64,000 bases of DNA from Prauserella marina (GTDB taxonomy: Bacteria; Actinomycetota; Actinomycetes; Mycobacteriales; Pseudonocardiaceae), in assembly GCF_002240355.1 (NCBI RefSeq), contig NZ_CP016353.1:248001-312000 (forward strand). Reading direction: 5' to 3'. This document shows positions 27,301 through 42,300 of the stretch, one piece after another (position 1 is the first letter of the stretch; every line of letters starts with the position of its first letter). Both the position numbers and the translations under genes were made by a program. Under the pieces are notes generated by a model, which was not told where the DNA came from, made no database searches, and saw nothing but the letters and a program-made list of their open reading frames with translations.

Positions 27301-30300
27301 CCGAGATTTCGGTCAGCAACGGAGACACTCTTGTCGTCAACGTCCGAAAAGGACCTCTCGCAGAGGAAGCGTTGACGCTGCGGTTCGACGAATGGGACTA
27401 CCGGGTTCTCGAGGAATCGCCAGTGCTTTCCGAGTTGGGGGCGATGCTTGCGGCCGAGACGATACTCGACATCACTACGGGACGGGATGCTCCGGTCGCT
27501 GCCATCACGGAGAAGCTTGCGGAAGGTGGCTTCGAGGTCCTTGAGACCAACACGGACAGTGGTGCTCTTCAGCTCTCGGCCGTGCGGACTTCCGAGATCG
27601 CCCACACTGCTGTCGCGCTGACTCCGTTCGATCGCTCCGCAGCCGTGAAGCTGGGTCTTCCACTTGAGGTCGTGCGCGTGATCAAGGCAGTTGCCACGAG
27701 CACCGGCGCGATGATCGAATTCAGGATTCCGGGGCGGACCGCACTGGAGTGGGCGGCCAGGGGCGCGGAACCCCGGCCGGCGGAGTTGACGGCCATGACG
27801 ATCAACGAGCTCGATGTGCTGCTGGGTGCGAAGCCGAGCGATCGTGGTCTTGTCGGTTATTTCGTGCCGAGTGTTCCGTACCGGGACGCCTTGGTGTATC
27901 CGGTGACCGACGAGCAGTGGGCCGCGATCCAGGAACGCGCCCAGGCTCGGCAGCGCGAGCTGGAGGACCCCGCTCTCACCGAGATACTTGGATCGGGGCG
28001 GTACAAAGTCAATGAGGGGGTGGTTGTCGGTGTCGGTGAAGGCGGCCGCACCGTCCTCATGCTCGGTGCGCCCGATCTGCACGTTGCCCGGGATTTGGAA
28101 GGGGACCTGCTGTCGGCGCCTCAGCACGAGAACGTGCGGGCGGCGCTTCGTGAGGCCGGAGTTCCGGTCGACGACCAGTCAGTAATGCTCCGCAGCGGCG
28201 AGGTGCCCGTAGCCCAGATCGCGCCTTTCGGCGTGACACCGCTACCCGCCGCGCCCACGGGTATCCATGACCTGCTCGCGCTGGCCAAGGAGACCCTTGT
28301 CGGTCCGCCAGGTGAACGGCCGGACGAGTCGCCGAGCGGGATGCGCGATTTCGCGGCGGCCCTTCCGGTGGTCGAGGTCACCGAGCAAGGTGAGCAGGCG
28401 TGGCTCGACGCGGTGAAGGAGTTCGCGGAAAGCCGGGTTCCGCTCCCCGAAGGGGAGACCCTGAAGATCAAGCCGTTTGCCCAGGAGGGGGTGTACGGGC
28501 TTGTCACGTCGGCGGGTGATCCGGTCGTGGTGGTGACGACGCACCCGAAGGTCGCGGACGTGGCCAAGCGCCTGTGGGCTGCCGAATGGCTGTCGCACCG
28601 GAACTTCGAGAACTTCCGGGTACCGGAGCCTTATGGCGCCGCCATTGTGCGCGACGCGGCGGGTCAGGACAAGTTCATCGCGCTTGAGTCGATGGCACCT
28701 GGCCTCACCTTGGTGGAGACCGGTGACCTGGTGGTCGAGGCATCCCAGGAGAACTACCCGGATCGAGTGGAGAATCTGGGGCGGCTGATCGACGCCGTCG
28801 CGGCGGCCTATGCCGAGTTGCATGTGCGTACCAGGAAAGACGGCACGGGGTCGGCTTTGCATGCGGACGCACATGGTGGAAACCTCCGCTACCTCTACGA
28901 CCCGGTTTCGGATGTTGGGCAGCTGGCTCTCCTGGACTGGGAGCGTCTCCACTTCTCGGTCGACGGCGAGGGAAAGCCGACCGGGAGACTCAAGACCACC
29001 TTCGACGTCGACGCGTTCGCCAACACGATGCAGCTTGGTCTGGCCAGGCTTGGCCCGTTGACGCCGATCCTGCGCGACCGATTCCTCGACGCCTACGCGC
29101 GGAATGTGGCTTCGTTGACAGGCGAGTCAGCCGGTTCGGAGCCCGCGCACCTGATCCAGGTTGGTTGGCAGGAATTCGTCACTGAGACTCAAACAAGTCA
29201 GGTGACCCGTCCGCTCTTCCCCGAAGATGTGCTTTCGCCTTCCGATGATGCTCAGTTGCAGGTCGGAGCCCGGCTCGTCGGCGAGGCCGCGCAGGTGGTG
29301 TTCGGGCTCGACCAAGGTTGGGCGTTGTCGGAGACGATGGTGTTCGGCACCGTCGAGGGAGTCCTGGGGCACACCGGCTTTGAGACCGCGCCGACCGGCG
29401 ACGACGCCGTGCTGGCACCGCTGATGGCCGAGGTCGCCGTCGTGGAATACCTCAAGCGAGTCGGCAAGGCGGATACGGGCAATCTCCTTGCCGTGGCGAG
29501 GATGTTCGGCCCGGCCATCGACGCGGCGCGGGACGGCGCGAGTACCCCACTACCGGAACTACGGCAGCGGGCATCGGAATGGGTTGCCGCCAACCAGGAC
29601 GCGGTGCTGGAGTTCGCCCAGCTGCTTGCCGACGAGGGCGGGCACATCGAGGGCCCTGTCGAACTCCAGGAACCCCTCGGCGCGACCGATCCCGGCAGCA
29701 CACTGGCCACCCGTGAGGAGTTGGACACGATCGCGGCCGAGGTTCGAACTCGGCTGGCGAACCACCCTGTCGACGTCACGGTGACAACCCGGGGCACGGG
29801 TGTCGTCGTCGAGGTCGGCTATGGCACGCAAGGGAATTCGTTCCAGGTTCAGGTGGCCTCGGACGGCGAGCGCTGGGGATACTACGACGACCTGCTCGCC
29901 CGCAGGACCGAGCCGAACCCCCAGTCCTTCGCGACGGATGACGGTGTCTACCGCACCTCGGTGCCGATGTACCGCTTCGGATCGATGGTCGCGCCGATCA
30001 TCGCCGACCAGGTTCACGCGATCACGCTCGCCAGGCTCCGTAACGGTGATTTGGTCGCGGAAGGCCGTGAGCTGCCGGTCACCGAGGTGTCCGGTGCGCC
30101 CATGAATCTTCTCCGACAGGAGATAGCCGGTCGGCTCGGCGCGTCGGCACGCGGGGTCGACGTGAACACTGTGGACGGTCGACTCGTCGTGGCTGTCACC
30201 GACTCGTCCGGGCAGCCGTTCCGGGTCGTCGTCCAGCACAAGGACGGTATCGCCGCGCCGAGTCTGGAACTGTCGAACTTCCGGGAACCGGGCATCCACC

Positions 30301-33300
30301 GGTTGCTGCTGCCGTCGGGATGGCCCGTCGACGCGGCGACGATGCCTTCGGTCGCCGAACAGATCGCCTCGGTCGTATTGTTCCGGCACATCGTTCTGGA
30401 CACCGGGACGATGCCGCCGATGACGGCCCCCACTCGGCCGGTTCCATCTATCTACAATGGAGAGACCGCCGCACCGGACGGGTCCGTCGAGACGACTCAG
30501 CGGATCAAGGTCGGCGTACCGGAAGAGACTTCGGCGAGTTCGGCGCCGACACAACAGATCAACGTGGAGCGGACGGTCTCGGCCGAACCTCCTGCCGAGG
30601 CGACCCAGCAGATCCGGATCACGCAGGCCGAGGCGACGACCGAACCCGGTCGCGCGGACGTTTCCGAACTGTCCCGGCTTGCCGCCCTCACTAGGACGAA
30701 TTCCGGCGCCGAGATCGGTCCAGGCCTCGCGGGTCCGGTCGGCGCGTCGCTCCTCACCAGGGTGGAGCCGGAAGCCTTGGAGGCACTTGCCGCCGGGTTG
30801 CCCACACTCGGGGACGTCGTCCACGACGGGCAAGGCAAGCTCACCCCGGCAACGCTCCGCTACCTCGAAACCGTTCTGGGACGTACCGGCCTTGAACCGG
30901 TTCTCATCCGTGGCGTCGAAACCGGGACGAAAACCGTGTTCCGGATCTTCGCGGATGGTGTTCCGGTCGCGGTGGTCAAAGCCACGACGATCAACGAGAT
31001 CGCGGCGGAGTTGTCGTTCGCCGAACGGCTCGCGCGGCACGGCGAGGAGGCCGCCGGGCTGCTGCATGAGGTCCTCGGCGCGGCCATGACGGACAGCGTC
31101 GGTGTTCGGGGTGTCATCGTCTACGCCCACACCGGAGAGACTTCCCTTCCCGAACTGCTGCGCGATGTCGTGCGGACCCGCGGGACCGCGCAGTCGGAGC
31201 AATCGGTGCGCAAGCTTGAGAACGCGCTCGAAGCCTCCGGCCAACTCGTCGCCCGGTTGCACACCCTTTCTCCCGAATCGGGCACGAACAACATGGCTCC
31301 CGACGTGGCGGATGCCTACCTGATCGCCAGGGACAGGATTGCGGAACTCGCCGGGAATGAAGAACTTGCGGCAAGGACCGGGCTGCACGGCGACGCGCTC
31401 ACCGCCATCGTCGATGGGCTCGTTCGTGCCGCGACCGAGGTGCCTGCGGCGAACCTGCCGCGCAATGTCGGCTATACACACGGCGATCTGCACGACGGCA
31501 ATATCCGCTTCACTTTCGACGCCGAAGGAAATGTCGTTTCGGCTGTCATGATCGACGCGCCAACCGGCCACCTAGGACTCGCCGCCGACGGCAGGCCCAT
31601 CAGCGACACCACGACAGACATCGTCAAGTACGAGCGGGCTTTCCTGGAGGCCGCGGACGTGCTTACCGAAAGCGGTATGGCGGTTCGGCTGCTGGCGAAG
31701 TTCTCTGACGCTTACCGCGATGCCGGTGGTCGGGTAGTCCCTGACAACGCCGCCAACGAGTTCAACCGGCACATGATGGTGCTGAGCCAGGCGGCCCGCC
31801 TCGTCGAGGACGCTGCTTCGCTGCCCGCCGGACACCTGCGCAACCTGACGCAGGAACTACAGCGCGCCTTGGCCCCTGATGCCGAGGCGACGCAGAGGGA
31901 AGCGACCGTTGCGGGGGAGCCGACCCAGTCCGTCTTCGATCCTTCGTCGCTGCCTCAGCAGGCCGACCTTTCCGAACTGTCCCGGCTTGCCGCCCTCACG
32001 AGGACAGACCCGGCTGACGCCATCGGACCAGGGCTCGCCGAAGCCGTGGCCCCGAGTGTCAAGAAGCGGCTCGATCAGGCTCGGCTCGCCGAGTTCGCCG
32101 CCGCATTGCCGTCCCTTCCCGACGCCGTTCACGACGGTCACGGGCGGTTGACCGGGGCAACGCTGACTTACCTGGAGACGATGCTCGGCAGGACCGGACT
32201 GGTGGCTGAGCCCGTTGGGCGCCATTCGGACCGTGTTTTCCGGATCTTTGCCGGTGGCAATGCGGTCGCCGTGGTGAAGTCCGCTGACGTCACCGAGATC
32301 GCGGCCGAACTGTCGTTCCTGGAAGCAGTGTCCAGCCAGGGCGAGGCGGCATCCGGTTTGTTCCACGAAGTGCTCGGGGCAGCCAAGACGAACAGCGGCG
32401 ACAACGGAATGATCGTGCTCGCCCACACTGGACAGACATCGGTCCAGGAGTTGTTCGGCGAACTTGAGAACATGATCGATCTCGATCTGGAGGAGAACCA
32501 GCGAGCGGTTCTCACGCGCATCGAAAACGCGCTGGCCGCATCGGGCGAACTTCTCGCGCGGCTGCATACGCTGGCGCCGGGTTCGGGCACCCGTGACCTT
32601 TCGGCCGAACTTGCCCAGGCGTACACCGATGCCTACGAGGCCATCACCGAACTGGCTCAGGACCGGGACCGGGCTCGAAAGGCCGGGCTTCGCGGCGATG
32701 TGTTCGTGGACATCCTCGACGGGCTGTTCCAGCGCGCGGAGACCGTGGCCACTCAGTCGTGGCCCCGCAACCTCGGTTCCGTCCACGGTGACGCGAACAT
32801 CGGCAACATCCGCGTGACGTTCGACGCGGACGACAACGTGGTCGACGCCAGGTTCGTCGACGCCGCGCGCGGCCACGCCGGACTCGGCGGCGACGGCAGG
32901 CCGGTGCTGGAGACCTTCGTCGACCTCGATCACTACCGGGAGACGTTCCGGCTCAAGGCCGATCTGCTCATCGGAAGGGAGCAGGGTAACGCGCTGCTCC
33001 AGAGGTTGTTCGACGCATACGGCGACTTCGGAGGCAGTCTGGTCGCGGCGGAGCGGGTGGCCGAACTCGACCGGCACATCAGACTGTTGCAGGACGTGCG
33101 GGACGTGGTCGATGGCATCGACACGCGGTCGGAGGACGCGCTGCGCGCCACTACCGGCCGCATTCGGAACGAGCTCGCAAGGACCGACGAGGCGACGCAA
33201 CAGATCGCGGACGCCGATGTCGCTTCGGCAGGCGAAACCACCCAGCAACTCGGTGATGTCGGCAATGCGGACGCGACTCAGCAGATCAACATCGCGGAGG

Positions 33301-36300
33301 CCGAGGCAGCCGCGCGACCGGCTGATGCGGCGCGGAGCAACGTGGTGGCGCTCGCCGCGGACATCGAGGCTTCCGCGAAGCCGGTCGACTACTCGCGCAT
33401 GCTCGGTTCGGGCAGGGTGCTGATGTTGACCGACGCCGGTGAGGGCCCGCTCGTCAATGCCCACCTCGCCGAACAGGCTGCGCAGCTTCGGGCCGCGGGT
33501 ATCACGCATTTCGCGATCGAGGCACCGGCCTCGCTCGGCCCCGCGCTCAGGGCGATCACGAATGGTTCCGAGCTGCCTTCCGTTCCGCTCGGCAGGCACG
33601 GCAACCTTCGGGACAGCTACGAGAACGTGGTCAGGGCAATGGCGGCCGAGGGGGTCACCGTCGTCGCTGTCGACAGTGGACAGCAGGCGTCAGCCGATGC
33701 TCTCCGTGCCTTCACCGCCCGAGCCGTGCAGCGCATTCTGGACGACAGTCCAGAAGCCAGGGTCGCGATGCTGGCTGGCGCGGACCGCGTCGGCCCCGAT
33801 GGCGAACACTCGGTCGCGGCGGAACTATCGGCAGCGGGAACGAACGTCGTCTCCGTACGGCATGTCGGTGCGGGAAGCTCGACGCAGCCGGTGTTCCGCG
33901 ACGCGGTTCGCGCGGCAGGGCGTACCGGCGTCACCTTCGCCGTGGACCTCGGCACCGTGGCCGCGCCGATTACAGCCGACCACGTCGTGCATCTGGCGAG
34001 CGGCCCGGACCACCGGTTCGCCACGTACCAGGCTTCTCGGCCGACGTCGATCCAGCCCGAGGGGCCGGGCTCCTTCGCGTTCCCCTCCGTGCGGCCACAG
34101 GCAGGCCCGGCACCGGATTGGACGGTCGCGAGGTCCCGGATTCTCGGTGCGTTGCAGGGAATCGCGACACAGCCTTCGGCCCGGGTCGCAAGGTACGACG
34201 TGTTGTCGCAGGGCACGATGGGCGAGTTGCGCTTGATGGTGCAGTTCAGCTCGGGCGCCGTCACCGAAGTGCACGTCACGCCGGGAGTCGCCGCCGCTGA
34301 CCGTGGTCCGGCCGCGGCGAGGGCGGAATGGCCGGCACGGGGACGCGACAACGCCGGTTTCCGTCATTCGACGTTGCCGGTGAGGCTGACAGTCGACACC
34401 ACGCAGCCGAACCTCGCGAACCTGATGCGTGAGGCGTTCGCGAAAATCGACGAAGCCTACTCGCCCGCGAGGCCGGTTTCGAGCGATGCGCGAGTCGTCG
34501 GACGCGAGGGGCTGACCGCGCTTCCGCAGCGCTGGGTCGCGGAACCGGCGATGATGGGCATGCTCTTCCCCGAAGCGGGGGCCCTCATGACGGAGCTGGC
34601 AGGCGCCGACTCCGCGGGCCTTGTGCACGATTCGCTTTTCCACGTGTTGTGGTCGGTTGGGATGGCGGGTCCTGAAGCGGTGCGCGGTATCGCGGCCCCT
34701 GTGGGGAACGGCGACCAGCGAGTGGGCCTTTCCACCGTTTCGTGGTCGGAGCGCACCGGTGTCGCCAGCCCTGTCGGGGCCGCGACCTTGCTGGTCAATT
34801 CGGAACTCCCGGTGAAGGACCCGAGCAGGACCCCGCCGTGGATGCGGTTGCTGGAGAAGGCACTCGCCGGGCTCAGCCTCGATCCCCGGATCGCCGGTGA
34901 CCAGTCGGCCTTCCCGCAGGGAACGAAGGGGTACGACCGGTTCGCCGAAGGGTTGACCGCGCGGCAAGCGGCGGAATTGGTCGCGCAGGTCACCGGGACA
35001 GCGACCGCCGTCAGCTCCTTCGGCGGCGAAGCGGGGGCACGGGCTTTGCTCACGCGGCTTGCCGAGTTGCGTTCGCCGCTGCTCGTCGTGCTGACCGACA
35101 ACCCGGGGGCCTACGTCGGAGCGGTGCCGGTCGTCGAGAACGGTGAGCTCAAGATCCGGGTACCCCGGCAGGTGGCCACAACGGGTTCGCTCAGCGCGAC
35201 CGAATTCCTCTCCAGGGTCGCCCCCGGCGCAGACCTGGTGCACTTCCACCTGCCGGGCCATGATGGCGGTCGTACCGTTGCGGCCGCGCCCGCGTCCGTC
35301 GACGCCGTGGACACCTCTCTCGCACCCAATCCGATCGCGCCGATCTCGCCGATGCCGGGGATGCTCGCCAATTTCCCGGAGGGTGGTGGCGAGTACGGCT
35401 CCTCCGGGGTTCCTGGCCAGTCCGGGCCCAAACCCGTCGCGCAGTCGGATATTCCTCGTTTGCTGAGCACCGGCTTGTACGACGTCCTGCTCTCGCCGGC
35501 GGCTCTGACACCCGGGGACATGCCGGGCGCGATCGGTGACCGGTTTGCCGCGTCGCCACGCACCGGCCTCCGCTCCAATCGACTGAAAGTCAGGGTGACG
35601 CAGACGTGGGATCTTGAGCCGGGCAGTAAGAGCGAGTACTCGACTTTCAAGCACACTGTGGGCGACCACGCCATCACTGTCCGGGTGTTGCGGGGTCAGG
35701 ACGAGCGCACCGTGAGGCAGCTCATCGCGGCCGAGGTCGGTGCGGCGCTGGAACGGATCAACGGCCGCGAGTCCTGGAGAATGAGCAACGCCGAGTTCGC
35801 TGCCGAACAGCGGCTCGCCGGTGAGCTGATGGTGCTCAACGTCGAGGCACAGCAGTGGTTGCGGATGGTCGTCTCGAACGGTCACGACGAGCGATCAGCC
35901 GCGCGGCTGGCGGAAATCGCCGACCGCGCCGACGGCATCCGCCGCGGTCTGCCCAGGAATCGCCAGTGGACCGACGTTACCGCGAAGCATCTCTCGCCGT
36001 TGGCAAAGGCGGCCCTGGCCGAAGCGAGCAGCAGGGTCGCGAATGGACTCAGGCAGAGCCTCGCCGACCGGCTCGATCCCGAGTTCCAGGAGCGATTGCC
36101 GCGAGACGAATGGCTGCTGGTCAACGACCAGGTGGGTGAGGACATCCGTGGTGGTCTCACGAAAGCCAACCCCGTACACGATGTGTTGTTGCTCGCCGCG
36201 TTGTCGCGGGCGGAATCGCCACTGATCAGGCTGGAGACCGCCGCGAAGCTGGTGAACGGCCCCGGTGTGAAGGTCGACCCGACGAGGGGGCTCAACGACG

Positions 36301-39300
36301 TCGCCGCGAACCTCGCGCTGCACGACATCTGGCTCGGACACGAGCCGAAGGCCGCTCCGGCAAGGACTTTCGACGGGTTCGCCGATGGCGATCCAGGCAA
36401 ACCGCTCGGCAGGGAAGAAGGCGGGGAAGGCAGGATCGAGGACCTCGGCGGCAGGTTCCAGCGGGTTCTCGACGATGCCGACATGTTGACGGCTGAGGAC
36501 CGGAATGCCGCCGTCAGGACGGCCTACGAAGGCATAACCACAATCATGGGCAACACGACTGGGCGCGCGTACGCCTACGTCCTCGCCCACAGGGAGGGAG
36601 TCGAGCCGTACGTCACCGGTATCGCCGTCAACGCGGGCGGAGAAGCGACCTTTGTCGATCCGGTGACGGGGGAGACGAGTTCGTTTCCGCTCGTCACCGA
36701 CGACGTCGTCGCCCTTGATGTCGTCATCTACGACAGCCGTGACGGCGCTGTCCGCGCGGTGCCACTGAATGGCGTGGCGCTGAGCCCGGCCAGTTCGCGC
36801 CCCGCGAGGAGCAAGTATCTCGAAGCCATCCCGCACACCGACCTGAACGAACTGGTCGAACTTGCCCACGACCTCGTCGACCAGGAAGAGGACACCGGCG
36901 ACGTGCGGGATGAGCCCGCCTCGTTCCCCGCTGAGGTCGCGACGCTCTACTACGAGCTGACCGATCAGCGTGCCCGGTTGGAGTTGAGGGCACTCGGCGC
37001 GGTCATCGCCGACGATGGCGAATTCGTGCGAGTGGTGGAGCGTCTCAAGGCCAATCCGGGTGAGGAAGGTGTCGAAAGCGCGCTCGCGCGACGGTGGGCT
37101 GGTGAGTTCGGCGTTCTCCTTGGCAGGCCCGGATCGAACGGGATCGTGGCGAGTGCCGAGATCGCCGTCGACCAGACCACTGTTCGCTCTGCCAAGAAGA
37201 AGTACGCGGAATGGCTCGAGCGCGCCGAGAAGATGATCGTTGAAACGACCACGGAGGGAGAGCGTCAGGACCTGGCGCGTTCGAGACCCGAACTGTGGGC
37301 TCTGCTCAACGAGGTACATGAGGCAGCTCCAGTCGGGGAGCGATCCGGGGCACCGTTCGGGCTTCCCTCCGGCCTTCGTCCGCCGCTTGCCGCTCATCTG
37401 GACGCGTTGCAGGAAGCCATGCGTAACGCCGAGGCGGACGCGCTGCGGGTGCCGGAAGGGATTCTGGTGCACCCGAAAACCTGGGCCAAGAAGTTCGCAC
37501 CGTACCCGATGACAGAGGTGTTCGAGCGGCATCTCGCCGCGCTGTCAAACCACAATGGACATGCGGAGATCGCCGCCGCGACTACCATCGACGGCTATCG
37601 CGACGGCAAGCCTGTCGGCATGGAGGTAGGCGCGCTCGCGCGGGTGGAGCGGGAACTGGGCGGGCGGTTGCTCACCGCAGCCGAAAGCGACGCAAGCGAC
37701 GGCATGCCGAAGCATCAAATCAACGAGGTGTACGAGAAGGTAACCCAAGCACTGGTGGATGCTGGGCCGGGCGCCAGTGCGTTGATCGTTCACCGTACGA
37801 AGGCCGACCCCGAGGGAAGACACTCCGGTGTCACCGCGATCTCTCACGGAGAGGACTTCGATTCGCAGCACGTCTACTTCGTCGAGCGAAGTCTCAGAAA
37901 CGGCTACCACGAATCGCCGGCTACCAAGGTAAACCTGTCCTCGATGGCTGCCGGAACTTTCCGGGAAGTCACGTCCGATCTCCTCAGCTTCGGGGCTCCG
38001 GCGAGGGTGGTGAGGACCCCGAACTGGGTGCCACCCGTGGCGATCGCCAAGACCGTCGGCCTCGACGTGTTGATCATGGACGCGAAGGGCAATCAGGTCA
38101 TTCCCGATGGCTGGAACGTCGCCACGAGAAGTCGGCTCCCTGTCACGGGCCAGCTCATGGCGCGACCCTCGGAGTGGGCGAATCGTCTGTACTTGGCCCG
38201 CGAAGCCGCGGAGTGGATTCAGTCGCCACCCGCCGATATCCCTCCAGATCTCACACCGCTTCTCCGAGATGTCTACAATGGACTGACTGACCCGAGAGCG
38301 GTGCATCAGTTCGCGAGGTGGTATGAGGCTGCCGGTGGCAGGATACCCGTTTTTGACCGTGCTATGTGGACGCTCGTTTCCCGCGTGCGTGACAGGGCTG
38401 TCATCGAAGGTGAACTCGGCGCGGGTGTGGAAACGCCTGTAACACTGATCGAGAGGGTTCTTGTCGACGAATGGACGAGCAGCTTCGGTGACGTACTGCC
38501 TGGGCTTCCTTCGGCCGATGCGGACCTTTCGCTCGCGGCCATGCCTTCGGTTGTCGTCGCGGGGAGTCATTCGACAGCGCGAACGTCGATGTTGTTCGAC
38601 CTGTTCGATCCGGCCGCGCCAGGTTCGACCGCTGTTCGGATGGCGTCCTTCGATGCGGTCGACTCCGCCGTGCTCGCGTCGCTTGCAGTGCACGCCCCCG
38701 CCGTCATCCACCTCGCTCGCACCACCGGTATTCCGCTCGATGAAGAGTCGTTCAGGCTCGGCCTGTTCTCACCGCACCTGGCAGGCGGCCCCATCCCGGT
38801 AGCCGGAACATGGCCAGAGCCAGGAACGCCGGGCGCCGCCGAGCAGAAGCTCGCCGCCGACAGGGCCGCGGCGAGGCTCGCGTTCGAGAAACGGCACGCG
38901 GAACATCCGGAAGCCCTTGCCCTGCTTGACAAGCACGAGTTCTATTACGTGAACAACAGCTCAGCCATGGTGCTGGTTCACCCGGCTCTGATCGACCTGA
39001 TCAACGCCGACGGCAGCATTCCGGTAGCCGACCCAAGGCACCCCGAGAACCCCTACCCGCTGGTGACGAGGCCGCCGATTCCCGAAGGCGCGGGATGGAA
39101 TTGGCCGGGTCGGTCGAACGAGCAGAGCACAGGGCCATTCCGGATGCGGCTGACACCCGTCGGCACGTCGAACACCGTGAGTCCGCTCGTCGGCCAGGTT
39201 CTGTGGGGGCTGGCCGTCAGTGATCCGGTCGCGATGCGGGCGATGATCGAGGAGAACGTGGGTGAGCACGGGCAATCTCTGGTGCACCTGCACGGCCCTG

Positions 39301-42300
39301 ACGGTCGCTTCTCGCTCATGGTGACCGCTGATCTTCCGGTTTCCGAAAGCGGCCAGTCCACTCCCGACACACGACTCGCACTCACCGTGGAGAAGGCACT
39401 GGCCTTTGCGGACGATCAGCGAGTGGGCCTGGACTCCGAGGGAGCAGGCGGCTACGCGCGGATGACCGACCTCAGCCTTGCCAGCGACAACGCAAGGCGG
39501 CTTTTCGCCGAGCTCTTCGGTCTCGATTCGACGGTTTCGACACCAGGGGCGGCGGCTGTGGCCCTTGAGGTGCTGGCGGAGCAGGCCAACGCGGGTCTAC
39601 CGCTGCTGGTTCGACTGCGGACGGACCCAGGCACGTTCGTCATGGCGATGCCGGAGTTCGTCGACGGCAATCTGCGAGTACGACTACCGAACGGCATCGC
39701 GGGAACGCCGGACGGCCGACTGACAGCCGACGATTTCGTTGCCAGGTGGGAAACCAGCTTGGACATCGTGCGCCCGGTCACCGATGTGAGTGGCGAACAC
39801 ACTACGTCGGGCACGGTGGACGGATATGCCCTCCTTCGCCCCGATGAGCTGTCGGCGACCGAGATGCAGACGCTACGGCAGGAAGCCCCTGAGGCGGCGG
39901 AGCTTGTCGCCAGGTACGGGATTCCGGCGTCCCCGGTCAATGGGGTCGCGGATTTGACGATGTTCCTGCCGGCCGTCGTGGGCGGCCCGGTGCTGATCGA
40001 TCAGCGATACGCGGCCGAGAACGCCCTGCACCGGCCGGATCCTGGCAATACCCAAGCCCTCACGCTGAAATACGCCCTCGACTATCAGGTCGCGGAGGCG
40101 CAGTACCGAGAGCGCCACCAAGGTGACATGGCGGCCTTGTCCCTGCTCCATGACAAGAAGAAGTTCCTCTTCGTCTACGGACCCGATCGCACGACGATGC
40201 TGTTGGTGCCACGATCGTTGGTAACGCTGGTCGACAAACACATCGACAGATTCGACAGCAAGAACCCGAGAATGCCGTCCATTGTGGTCGGTCGGCCCGA
40301 CCTCGGCGCAGGCCACACCTGGGTGACGCGAACAGAGCAGGCTGATCCGCCACTCCATCAGGCCAGGTTCGCGCCGACCGATACCGTGGCGCACACCCTG
40401 TGGGCGGTCGCCACGGCGGATCCGGCGAAACCGGAAACTATCGTGGACCGATCGCGGCTGGCTGGGAAGACACACGTCGTGGTCACCGAGACCCAGCGGC
40501 ACGGACAGGGGTGGGTGCCGCTTTCCCACGTACTCGTCGAGGTCACGCCCGACGTCGCGCTCCGGCGCGACGGTGAGGAAGCGCTCCCCGAGTGGCTGAG
40601 TCACGCCCGCAAGGGAATTGTCGGATTCGGGCAACTCAGCGCATACCGCGGCTTGCCGAACACCGGGTTGCTGACCCGCGTTTCAGGCGAGAAGACGACC
40701 GTCATCGCACCTGAGGCGCTGACGCAGGCCGAAGCCGAAGCACTGCTCGGCCGGCTCGCCAGCGCGGGCGCCCCGCTGCTTGCCGTCGACGACGACAACG
40801 CGGTACCCGTCATCGGAGCGGTTCCCGTGCTCGGCGAAAGCGGTGAGGTGTTCGTCAGGTTGGCGCCGCTTCACGATCTCCCCCGGCTGCTTCCGGTGGC
40901 CGACTTCGTCCGCGTCATGTTGTCAGGCAGGACGTTGGTGCATCCGGTACTGGAAGGCCGGATCAGTGGTCCCCGCACGACAATGTTCACGGGGGAGATC
41001 GAACCTCCGGCCGCCGTTCCGAAAGAGAGCACCAGCACCGAGAACGAGCGTCCCGGCGACGCGGCTCCCGGTGCACAAGCCCCGAAGACCAAGCCTGCCG
41101 CACTCGACCCCGCCGCGGATTTGGACGAGGCGGTGCGGCCAAGGGGAAATCGGCGGACAAGGCGCCCCGATCCCGAAGACATGGCCACGGTGGCGAGGTT
41201 CCCCGACGAGGCTCCTGCCGTCCCACCACAACAGCAACCGGCCGCACAACCTTCGCGTTTGCACGCTCCGGTCCCGAACCCGCGGACCATGCGGGGGCTG
41301 GAACACGAGATCGCCTCGCGGATGCCCGAGTATCCCGCGCCTTCCCTCACCTGGGAGGCGGACAACAGGGAGCTGCGGCTGTTTGTGAAGGTCGACGACG
41401 AAGCACCGTTCCCGGTCGTGGTGTCGAGGGGCCCGCTGGAATCGTGGGACGGAGCGCACCCCGACAGTGGCCCCTACCGGTTCACGCTGCCGCTCAAGGC
41501 CCTTGGCCTCGCGGCGGGACCGGTCATCGCCGAGCAGGTGCGCAAGATTCTTCACGCCCGCGCCTCGGACGGGTTTTCCGCCCAGGAACCGAAATGGCCT
41601 TCGCACGAGCCCGCCGTGCTCGCCTCCGCCGACGACGTACAGGCAGAACTGAGCCCGTTGGACACCGAAGGTGTCAAACCGGCGACGTTGAAGGGCAACG
41701 CGCGCGGCAACATTCTTTCCTTGCTGGTCGACAGGCCGGACGACGGATTCAGCACCGTGCTCGTCGAAGCGAGAGCCGATCTGACCGAACCCGTCCAGCT
41801 GCTCGGCTGGCCGAGCGTGACAACCCACATGCTGCACCTTCCCTCTGGTCTCTCGCCGGAGGCGACCGCACGGGCGATCGCTGACGTCGCGGATGCGGCC
41901 GGGATATACGAGCGGGCGGTTCGGGAGACGACTGAGCCCGAAGTGCTCTCGGCACCGGCGTTGGAAACGTCTTCCAGGGGAGAGGAAGCCGTGCGCCTGG
42001 CCGAAACGCTGAGGGCGCAGGTACACGCCGAATTCCGTGAGAAGAATGGCGGGGTGGTGCTGCGAGAGTTTGGCGAAGAAATGGTGGCTGAGTTCGACGG
42101 CTCGAACGTCGTACTCAATGATCTGCTGACGCGCCTCGACAGGGCCGTCGGCCAGTCTGACGTAGGGGCAATCGGGGATGTCGTTGGCGATGTCAAGGCG
42201 CAGCTGGCGGAGCAGAGGTCGCGTTATGGGGATTGGGAATACAAGTTCTCGATTGGGATCAGCCAAGCTAAGCCGCAGCCGTCGCCACGTGTCGAAGAGC

